From Thermoplasmatota archaeon (lineage in GTDB: Archaea; Thermoplasmatota; Penumbrarchaeia; Penumbrarchaeales; Penumbrarchaeaceae), in contig JAUVBH010000123.1 of NCBI GenBank assembly GCA_030591285.1, positions 1-5,683 on the forward strand: DNA of 5,683 nucleotides, written 5' to 3'. This document shows, one piece after another, positions 1 to 4,531 of this stretch. The stretch's first letter is position 1. Each line of letters begins with the position of its first letter. The notes under the pieces are model-generated. The model was not told where the DNA came from, ran no database searches, and was given only the letters and a program-made list of their open reading frames with translations. The translations under genes were made by a program, and so were the position numbers.

Positions 1-1227
1 CAGGTCATAAGGGAAGACTATCGGCATATGGTTAGAAATGGCACCATAGGCTTGATAAAAGGAGAAAATGGCCCCCCTGTTTTTGAGATCCCAGTGTTAA
101 GGAAGACCGGGGAGGAAAGATGGGTCGAGATAAGACCATCAGTGCTAAAGAACAATGGCCACGATCTCAATGTGGTTGCCGGTTTTGATATTACAGCCAG
201 AAAATTCCTTGAAGCCAATCTAAGGGTTAGCGAGGAGAAGTACAAGACCGTCCTCGAGCAGAGCCCCAACAATATCTATCTGGTGGACCAGCAGACGATG
301 AGGATAATTGAAGCCAACAGAACTCTTCAGGACCTTTTAGGGTATTCCGAGGACGAATTGCTGGGAATGAGCCCATATGATTTCATCGCCCACGACGAGA
401 GGGATATCAACAACAAGATAGGGGAACTTCCAACAGGTAATTACAAGATCGTCGGAGAGAGGAGATACAGGAAGAAAAATGGTGAATTCCTTGACGTGGA
501 AGTATCTGCGAACATCATTGAATATGGTGAGAAGAAGGTTATTGCTGTTGTTTCCTGGGATATCACGGAATTGAAAAGGATCCAGAGAGAGATGATGGAA
601 CTCAATGAAGTGCTGAAACTTACTGCCAGAATTACCAGACATGATATCAGGAATAAACTGGCGGTTGCCTATGGTATGCTGGGTCTCTTGAAGGAGGGCA
701 ATTCCAATGATCGTGTCCTCATCGAGGAATCGTACAATGCTGTGAAGAAAGGTATCGAGATCACAAGAAGGATGAATGAACTGGAGACCTTGATCACCCA
801 TCGTGGAGTTACAACTTCGTTCGATCTGAGAGAGGTCATTGAAACCATTGTCAAGGACCACCCTATCAAATATTCCATCCGGGGAGAATGTACCTGTGAA
901 ACGGATGCTTCGATCTATTCCGTGGTGGAGAATATTGTTGGAAATGCAGTGCTTCACGGACAGACGGATAGATTGGAGATAGACCTGGAAAATGATGGCA
1001 AGGAATGCAGGGTCCAGATCGCAGATTTCGGAATTGGGATATCGAGTGAGATCATCGATGATATCTTTGATGAGAGTTTCAGTTTTGGTGAATCTAAGGG
1101 AACCGGATTGGGTCTCTATATTGTTAAGAGAGTTGTTGAAAGATATGGCGGGGAGGTCTCTGTTCGAAAGAACGAACCAAAGGGAACCATTTTCGAATTG
1201 AAACTACCTGTTATTGATGTGAAATGA
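1..1227 (+). CDS. PAS-domain sensor histidine kinase, C-terminal part (5' truncated)
   Basis: Sensor histidine kinase that would autophosphorylate on histidine and pass the phosphate to a response regulator. The frame is open from base 1, so the true start lies outside the window; 408 residues are visible. In window numbering, residues 1 to about 67 are the end of one PAS/PAC domain (ending FDIT). Residues about 77-193 are a complete PAS domain ending WDIT. A short helix leads to the H-box TRHDIRN, with the likely phosphoacceptor His214. The ATPase domain (about 305-405) shows the N-box (N311, N315), the G1 box DFGIGIS (from D342), an F-box-like IFDESFSFG and the G2 box GTGLGL (367-372). No membrane segment is visible, so this part is cytoplasmic. 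No response regulator lies next to it in the window. The ligand cannot be told from the sequence. The kinase identity is very secure; the full domain order is unknown because of the edge. Confidence 0.96.
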   Translation, partial: QVIREDYRHMVRNGTIGLIKGENGPPVFEIPVLRKTGEERWVEIRPSVLKNNGHDLNVVAGFDITARKFLEANLRVSEEKYKTVLEQSPNNIYLVDQQTMRIIEANRTLQDLLGYSEDELLGMSPYDFIAHDERDINNKIGELPTGNYKIVGERRYRKKNGEFLDVEVSANIIEYGEKKVIAVVSWDITELKRIQREMMELNEVLKLTARITRHDIRNKLAVAYGMLGLLKEGNSNDRVLIEESYNAVKKGIEITRRMNELETLITHRGVTTSFDLREVIETIVKDHPIKYSIRGECTCETDASIYSVVENIVGNAVLHGQTDRLEIDLENDGKECRVQIADFGIGISSEIIDDIFDESFSFGESKGTGLGLYIVKRVVERYGGEVSVRKNEPKGTIFELKLPVIDVK

Positions 1228-1256
1228 AATGCGTAGCAGATAAAGTAAAAGTAAAC

Positions 1257-1437
1257 CATAGAGCGGATTCGTTCCGCAAAACCATTCGATGGTTTCGCTC
1301 ACCTTGAGACTAACCCGTGTAATTTTAGAATGTCAGTCTCAAGTATACAGCCAAATCCCTTCGGGATTCCGCGTACCTCCAAGCCTTGTGAATTCTTCAC
1401 AAGTCTTCCAGGACTACGTTCGAACCCGCTATGCGGC
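1257..1437. repeat. Palindromic unit 1, tRNA-3'-end-like arms with four internal hairpins
   Basis: Noncoding structured unit starting about 30 bases after the kinase stop codon. The left arm agcggattcg (1262-1271) pairs with cgaacccgct (1421-1430) at 9 of 10 positions. Both arms resemble the T-loop to acceptor part of tRNA-Asn, and the right arm continues as atgcggc (1431-1437). Between them are four inverted repeats: 1279-1285 with 1289-1295 (7 bp, 3-base loop), 1303-1311 with 1335-1343 (9 bp perfect), 1354-1359 with 1363-1368 (6 bp, 3-base loop) and 1385-1392 with 1396-1403 (8 bp, 3-base loop). The left arm can instead fold locally, gcgga (1263-1267) with tccgc (1273-1277). It may be a noncoding RNA on either strand, a small mobile element or a degenerate insertion. 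The strand is undecidable because of the symmetry. I recognise no known RNA family. Confidence 0.7.
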
Positions 1438-1438
1438 T
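1413..1438 (+). repeat. Inverted tRNA-3'-end copy, right arm of unit 1
   Basis: Matches 1581-1606 at 23 of 26 positions; the shared core begins actacgttcgaa and ends tgcggct. It is the inverse orientation of the tRNA-Asn 3' end and closes unit 1. Unlike the minus-strand copies it is not followed by CCA. Confidence 0.75.
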
Positions 1439-1459
1439 TAATCTTCATTAAACTAATGA

Positions 1460-1488
1460 ATAAATAATGGCGCCGCAGAGCGGATTCG
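1460..1488 (-). repeat. 29-bp direct repeat, copy A (tRNA-Asn 3' end plus trailer)
   Basis: Identical over 29 bases to 1617-1645, an offset of 157. On the minus strand it holds part of the T-loop, the 3' strand of the T-stem, the acceptor 3' strand CTGCGGC, discriminator G, CCA, and an eight-base AT-rich trailer. The match stops in the T-loop, which is the usual crossover zone for integration into tRNA genes. It doubles as the left arm of palindromic unit 2. Confidence 0.85.
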
Positions 1489-1605
1489 CCTTGGACTAAT
1501 AAAATTATAATTTAATAATTTCTTATTAGTCCGGCTTGGATGTTAAACTGAAACTGTATTTATTTCTTAAACATCCAACAACTACGTTCGAATCAGCTCT
1601 GCGGC
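1472..1605. repeat. Palindromic unit 2, tRNA-Asn acceptor/T-arm copies enclosing two hairpins
   Basis: The ends gccgcagagcggattcg (1472-1488) and cgaatcagctctgcggc (1589-1605) pair at 16 of 17 positions, with one G·A mismatch (1482/1595). The left arm is identical to the 3' end of the adjacent tRNA-Asn gene on the minus strand. Inside are an AT-rich hairpin (1493-1502 with 1523-1532, 10 bp perfect, extendable by 1503-1508 with 1515-1520) and a second hairpin (1536-1544 with 1570-1578, 9 bp perfect). Read on the minus strand, the unit starts like the tRNA (GCCGCAG) and its closing stem is followed by G and CCA (1468-1471), as in a tRNA. It has no anticodon or D arm and is not a normal tRNA gene or a split or intron-containing one. 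Function unknown. Confidence 0.72.
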
Positions 1606-1606
1606 T
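1581..1606 (+). repeat. Inverted tRNA-3'-end copy, right arm of unit 2
   Basis: Related to 1413-1438 (three differences in 26). Its last 17 bases before the final t are complementary at 16 of 17 positions to two targets: the left arm of unit 2 (1472-1488) and the 3' part of tRNA-Asn (1629-1645). It could therefore pair with either in a joint transcript. Confidence 0.75.
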
Positions 1607-1616
1607 AAATGATAAG

Positions 1617-1645
1617 ATAAATAATGGCGCCGCAGAGCGGATTCG
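1617..1645 (-). repeat. 29-bp direct repeat, copy B (inside and beyond tRNA-Asn 3' end)
   Basis: Second copy of the repeat at 1460-1488, covering the real 3' end of tRNA-Asn and its AT-rich trailer. The two copies bracket 128 bases of hairpin-rich DNA, the geometry of attachment-site repeats around a very small insert. Confidence 0.85.
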
Positions 1646-1701
1646 AACCGATGACCTTACGATTAACAGTCGTACGCTCTAACCAACTAAGCTACTGCGG
1701 C
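1625..1701 (-). tRNA. tRNA-Asn (anticodon GTT), CCA encoded
   Basis: Full cloverleaf on the minus strand. The acceptor stem is GCCGCAG with CTGCGGC (7 bp perfect). The D-arm is GCTT with GAGC (one wobble pair) around a GTTGGTT-containing loop. The anticodon stem is TACGA with TCGTA, with loop CTGTTAA and anticodon GTT at 1665-1667, which reads asparagine codons AAY. The T-loop TTCGAAT is intact. The discriminator is G (1628), as expected for tRNA-Asn, and CCA is encoded at 1625-1627. There is no intron. One defect stands out: the second T-stem pair is U50·C64 (1651 and 1637), a mismatch. Its 3' end is repeated downstream in the palindromic array. Confidence 0.95.
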
Positions 1702-1734
1702 GTATGTTGGGCATAGGGGCCAATAATGAAATCG

Positions 1735-1742
1735 TATATAAA
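1735..1742 (-). promoter_or_regulatory. TATA box (box A) of tRNA-Asn
   Basis: TTTATATA on the minus strand, centred about 37 bases before the tRNA 5' end. An archaeal start site about 25 bases after the box would leave a leader of roughly 10 bases for RNase P removal. The box lies between the regulator's stop codon and the tRNA, so the tRNA has its own promoter. Confidence 0.7.
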
Positions 1743-1756
1743 ATATGCTGTAAATC

Positions 1757-1762
1757 AAAAAA
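1757..1762 (-). terminator. Possible T-run terminator of the membrane regulator gene
   Basis: A run of six T on the minus strand, about 18 bases after the regulator's stop codon, preceded by the palindrome ctggccag (1770-1777). Archaeal polymerases can terminate at T-runs, but one short run is weak evidence. Confidence 0.35.
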
Positions 1763-1779
1763 TGAAGGGCTGGCCAGTT

Positions 1780-3498
1780 CTAAACTGCAGTCATTTCTGC
1801 AACTTCCACCACCCCAGTATGGGGCATAAGAACCCTTTCCAGGTCCCCGGATATGAACAATCTTCTGGAACCATGTGACCTTTCCACCTGGATGAACCCC
1901 TTCCTTTCCAGCTGTTTCAGATGTCTGGATATCGTCCTTGGGGATCTCTGCCCTCTCAGCATTGCAATGATTTGGGATGATGCCACACCAGGATCTGCAG
2001 AGATGATCTCTACGATCTCCTTGTCCATTGGTGAAATAACAACTTCAACACCCTTGATCCTCACACCATCGGCATAGAACATCTTGTATTTTCCAAGGTT
2101 CCGAAAACAGATCAGATCCTCTCTTTCCAGTTTATGAAGATGATAGGTCAGTGTGCCGTTGTTCACCTCGAAATGCTCCTTCAAAGCGGTGAAGGTCACC
2201 CCCGGATTCTCCTTCACATACTCGAACAGACGACCACGGAAGAAGTGGTCAAGTACTTTTTCATCATGAACGATGGAATATAGCGGCACAAGTGCCAATG
2301 TGAGCCACCTGTATTTGAAAACCTCGGAGGCAGAGTAGAAATAAGCAGCGGTTCCGGTCAGGACAAGGGTAGCAGCTGCCGCTCCTCCTCCAACGAGTGC
2401 AGGTACGGGTAATGATGCAGTTTCAACCTTGACCCCTTTCACCCAGATCGGTATTGGATTGGAGACAACTCTTTTTCCATCGTGATACCCATATCCCCGG
2501 ATCAGAACGATCTGACTCTCTGTAACCCCGTTGATCTCATAGGTGAGATGTGCCCTCCCCAGATTCTCCAATTGTCCTCCGCCCTCTGTTTTCAATGTAG
2601 CCCCATATGGTCCATTCACGATCTCCAATCCCACATTTGAGACATCTCCACCCAGGCAGAATAGATCCATTCTGGGCAGGTCATCAGCTATTGGATCGAA
2701 GTCGGTCAAGATCAGGATCGGTCCGGGTTTGAATAGGATATGAAATAAACTCCTATCTCGAACGATCTCGAAAACGATCCCTTCCTCGGAGGTCCAGTCC
2801 CCTGCTTTTGTGAATATCTCTATAGTTAGTTCATCATTTTCAATAAGGTCCTCCAGGTAGAGATCGACAGTAGTATTGTCACCGGGATCGACCATGGACA
2901 TTCGTGGTCCAGTCCTCATTGATACATTCTTGATCTGAATATTGATCGGAGCCCTGATGTTACCATCATTCTGGATCCTGATCTCGATAGGGGAGGAGGT
3001 TGGAACATCGAGTTCGAAATCGTTTTCAAGGATAATTGATGCTCCGTAGTAGGGGTCGATCTTGATGTCTATCGAATCGCTGGATATCTCTCCATCCCAT
3101 GCTATTTCCATTCCTTCTGGAACTGCACTTATTTCAAGAACCGCTGAAGTATCCGCTCTTTCCCCTATTGGGCAGATGACCGTTACTGTGAAGCTCTTCT
3201 TTTCCAGAGGCCCCAAATAGATCTTTTCAGGGATCTCCACGGCCCAGTTTGTCGGACCATCCAGCTCCCATTGGATATTGAAAACGGTATTTTTGGTCTC
3301 TGTTGATCTTATAGACGCTTCGATATCAACAGTACCTGTATCATCGGGTGATACCCCGATATGAACAGTGTCCTCTTCGATCTCGACCACTCCATAGGGG
3401 CCCACAGCGATCGATGGGATCGACAGTATCAGCAGAGTACCCAATAGTGATATCATCATGACAGCGACAGCAGCTTTGGGTATGGATCGACCTGCCAT
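1780..3498 (-). CDS. Membrane-anchored transcription regulator with two C-terminal winged helices
   Basis: Putative one-component regulator that senses outside the cell and binds DNA inside. With the chosen start it has 572 residues. Residues about 9-33 are a hydrophobic signal or anchor segment (AVAVMMISLLGTLLILS). Residues 34 to about 360 are a β-rich, acidic ectodomain with Ig-like/NEW3-type character. A glycine/alanine-rich transmembrane helix follows at about 364-388, then a second hydrophobic stretch at about 398-410. A first winged helix (about 415-475, with NNGTLTYHLHKLERE) matches a family frequent in Thermoplasmata and methanogens. A second follows (about 483-545, with SPRTISRHLKQLERKG). 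An ATG at 3522 would add eight residues, but it overlaps the TATA box; the ATG at 3498 lies about 27 bases from the box centre, as expected for a leaderless start, and gives a better signal sequence. Target genes and ligand are unknown. Confidence 0.88.
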   Translation of the reverse strand: MAGRSIPKAAVAVMMISLLGTLLILSIPSIAVGPYGVVEIEEDTVHIGVSPDDTGTVDIEASIRSTETKNTVFNIQWELDGPTNWAVEIPEKIYLGPLEKKSFTVTVICPIGERADTSAVLEISAVPEGMEIAWDGEISSDSIDIKIDPYYGASIILENDFELDVPTSSPIEIRIQNDGNIRAPINIQIKNVSMRTGPRMSMVDPGDNTTVDLYLEDLIENDELTIEIFTKAGDWTSEEGIVFEIVRDRSLFHILFKPGPILILTDFDPIADDLPRMDLFCLGGDVSNVGLEIVNGPYGATLKTEGGGQLENLGRAHLTYEINGVTESQIVLIRGYGYHDGKRVVSNPIPIWVKGVKVETASLPVPALVGGGAAAATLVLTGTAAYFYSASEVFKYRWLTLALVPLYSIVHDEKVLDHFFRGRLFEYVKENPGVTFTALKEHFEVNNGTLTYHLHKLEREDLICFRNLGKYKMFYADGVRIKGVEVVISPMDKEIVEIISADPGVASSQIIAMLRGQRSPRTISRHLKQLERKGFIQVERSHGSRRLFISGDLERVLMPHTGVVEVAEMTAV

Positions 3499-3521
3499 TG
3501 AATATAGATTGCAGTGAGCCA

Positions 3522-3529
3522 TATATAAG
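3522..3529 (-). promoter_or_regulatory. TATA box of the membrane regulator, decides its start codon
   Basis: CTTATATA on the minus strand, in the 27-base gap after the UPF0201 gene. Initiation about 25 bases downstream falls on or next to the ATG at 3498, implying a leaderless mRNA and excluding the in-frame ATG at 3522. The regulator is therefore probably transcribed separately from the upstream translation operon. Confidence 0.65.
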
Positions 3530-3549
3530 GGGTGTTGAACAAAAATGTC

Positions 3550-3918
3550 CTAATCAACCTTAGGGGTGATGTTTTCGATGAGTCCAATGGCACCTTTTAC
3601 CACATTGATCTCAAGGTCACCCAGGTTCGAAACCCCATCTGAAAAGTTGATCTTCACCATGAACGCGGCCTGTTTGTTCAGGTAGAAGAAAGTAGAATCA
3701 TCCTTGAGACCTTTTCCAAGGACCATGACAGCTGTGTCCCTGATCTGCTGATCGTAGAGAAGTTCTGTGAACTTATCCAGATCGGAGGTTGAAAATTCAA
3801 TGGAAGAATCCTTGACCTGATGGTCACAATCTGGAAAAATATTTAAAATACAGCGGAGGACCGATTCCGGGTCCTCCGTTGGTTTGATAGGTGTAATTCC
3901 ATTCAGGAGAAGGCTCAT
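3550..3918 (-). CDS. UPF0201 family protein
   Basis: Conserved archaeal protein of 122 residues. It carries the family's recognisable N-terminal PTEDPESVLRCILNIFP region (residues 13-29) and the central FYLNKQAAFMVKINF segment (about 78-92). The family is small and its function is not established; links to RNA or translation have been suggested from its fold and gene neighbourhood, which I treat as unproven. Its ATG overlaps the stop codon of the aEF1β gene (ATGA, 3915-3918), so translation is probably coupled. No signal peptide or membrane segment is visible. It is the last gene of the zinc-ribbon/aEF1β/UPF0201 operon. Confidence 0.88.
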   Translation of the reverse strand: MSLLLNGITPIKPTEDPESVLRCILNIFPDCDHQVKDSSIEFSTSDLDKFTELLYDQQIRDTAVMVLGKGLKDDSTFFYLNKQAAFMVKINFSDGVSNLGDLEINVVKGAIGLIENITPKVD

Positions 3919-4181
3919 AAAAGACCCATCTCGATGATCTCAATGGACTGAACACCATCGGTCCCTTTCAGTTTCTCTTCGAGTTCATCGCCGCCGCCTT
4001 TCTTATCATCGAGGACGACGCCCCACTCGAGGAGATTAAGACCGAAGAAAGCTGGTTTGACCTCGTATCTGGATACGCGGCCATGGTCCGGTACATATGT
4101 AGCGAAGGTCTGAGCGACCTTCTCAAGGTCCACATCCGGACCAACTGGCATTACCTTGTATCTGATGAGTACTTCTCCCAT
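3915..4181 (-). CDS. ef1b: Elongation factor 1-beta (aEF1β), EF-1α nucleotide exchange factor
   Basis: Guanine nucleotide exchange factor that recycles EF-1α from its GDP to its GTP form during translation elongation. The 88-residue product matches the usual archaeal size of about 90. It begins MGEVLIRYKVMP, has the family's VDLEKV segment, the central KPAFFGLNLLEWGVVLDD strand region and the terminal GVQSIEIIEMG. A longer frame opens at 4214, but those 11 extra residues overlap the preceding zinc-ribbon gene and are atypical; a strong ribosome-binding site (TAGGAG, 4190-4195) stands eight bases before the ATG at 4181, which fixes the start. The upstream zinc ribbon is a conserved archaeal neighbour. 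It overlaps the UPF0201 gene by four bases. Confidence 0.95.
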   Translation of the reverse strand: MGEVLIRYKVMPVGPDVDLEKVAQTFATYVPDHGRVSRYEVKPAFFGLNLLEWGVVLDDKKGGGDELEEKLKGTDGVQSIEIIEMGLL

Positions 4182-4189
4182 GTGAAACA

Positions 4190-4195
4190 CTCCTA
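4190..4195 (-). promoter_or_regulatory. Ribosome-binding site of aEF1β, fused to the upstream stop codon
   Basis: TAGGAG on the minus strand, eight bases before the aEF1β ATG. Its first three bases are the TAG stop of the zinc-ribbon gene. Terminating ribosomes would thus end on the next gene's binding site, suggesting translational coupling. Confidence 0.75.
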
Positions 4196-4363
4196 CGGGC
4201 CCAGATAACCGCATCCGGGGCAGAGATAGGTAGCTGATTGGTCCCTACACTGTCCGCATCTTCCGATATATTGTTCCTGGCATTTGGGGCAGATAAATTT
4301 GACTGATTTCTCTGCATGTAGTGGAGTTCCACACGAGGTGCATCTTTCCTGGTTGGGGATCAT
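4193..4363 (-). CDS. Small four-CxxC zinc-ribbon protein (HVO_2753-like)
   Basis: A 56-residue protein. Four CxxC knuckles (C8/C11, C25/C28, C37/C40, C48/C51) form two zinc sites. The ending CPGCGYLGP is typical of the HVO_2753-like archaeal zinc finger family, which is usually found directly before aEF1β. The start ATG has GAGGTC (4370-4375) six bases upstream. The stop codon forms part of the aEF1β ribosome-binding site. Its molecular function is not known from this sequence; the neighbourhood suggests a role around translation. It is cytoplasmic, with no membrane segment. Confidence 0.92.
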   Translation of the reverse strand: MIPNQERCTSCGTPLHAEKSVKFICPKCQEQYIGRCGQCRDQSATYLCPGCGYLGP

Positions 4364-4386
4364 ACATTTGACCTCTTTTCGGCGCC

Positions 4387-4409
4387 CTATATACTTATTG
4401 TTTTTATAG
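4387..4409 (-). promoter_or_regulatory. Promoter region of the zinc-ribbon/aEF1β/UPF0201 operon
   Basis: Two possible TATA boxes on the minus strand: CTATAAAAA (4401-4409) and AGTATATAG (4387-4395). The first would start transcription near 4379 and leave the ribosome-binding site GAGGTC in the leader. The second would start at about 4365, giving an almost leaderless message and no use of that site. The first is therefore preferred. Confidence 0.55.
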
Positions 4410-4463
4410 GTTTCTTACTGACGCATACTGGATGGTGGTTTTTTAAACCTGTTTCTATTCAAG

Positions 4464-4478
4464 TGGATATACTATCCA
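4464..4478. promoter_or_regulatory. Candidate operator upstream of the flavodiiron gene
   Basis: Perfect 6-bp inverted repeat tggata-tac-tatcca ending ten bases before the TATA box of the flavodiiron gene. Its position suits an activator or repressor site, but a single short palindrome may be chance. Confidence 0.35.
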
Positions 4479-4487
4479 TGTGCAATC

Positions 4488-4496
4488 CTTATATAG
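4488..4496 (+). promoter_or_regulatory. TATA box of the flavodiiron gene
   Basis: CTTATATAG centred about 40 bases before the GTG start. Initiation near 4518 would leave a 14-base leader that just includes the GGAG ribosome-binding site at 4520-4523. Confidence 0.65.
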
Positions 4497-4519
4497 ATTA
4501 ATATTTTCACAGAAACACA

Positions 4520-4523
4520 GGAG
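4520..4523 (+). promoter_or_regulatory. Ribosome-binding site that supports the GTG start of the flavodiiron gene
   Basis: GGAG eight bases before GTG 4532. It favours the GTG over the first in-frame ATG at 4577, which would remove the first β-strand of the conserved enzyme domain. Confidence 0.65.
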
Positions 4524-4531
4524 CGAGGCCC

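Noticed and set aside
337..957. 206-residue open frame on the minus strand
   Set aside because: It lies fully opposite the PAS and H-box coding sequence of a clear histidine kinase and shows no domain of its own, so it is a shadow frame.
1468..1605. Unit 2 as an ordinary, split or intron-containing tRNA gene
   Set aside because: Acceptor-like ends and CCA are present, but I could find no D-arm, anticodon arm or T-loop of normal form between them.
1413..1606. Integron attC-like sites
   Set aside because: The imperfect palindromes recall attC, but the arms match tRNA-Asn rather than the attC core sites, and no cassette open frames or integrase are present.
1257..1645. CRISPR array
   Set aside because: There are only two or three copies, the repeats are inverted as well as direct, spacings are 157 and about 217 bases, and no cas gene is present.
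3915..4214. Longer aEF1β start at 4214
   Set aside because: It adds 11 atypical residues, overlaps the zinc-ribbon gene, and ignores the strong ribosome-binding site before 4181.
4123..4332. 69-residue minus-strand frame over the zinc-ribbon gene
   Set aside because: Another minus frame here encodes a 56-residue four-CxxC protein with a ribosome-binding site and a family-typical ending; this frame has no such support.
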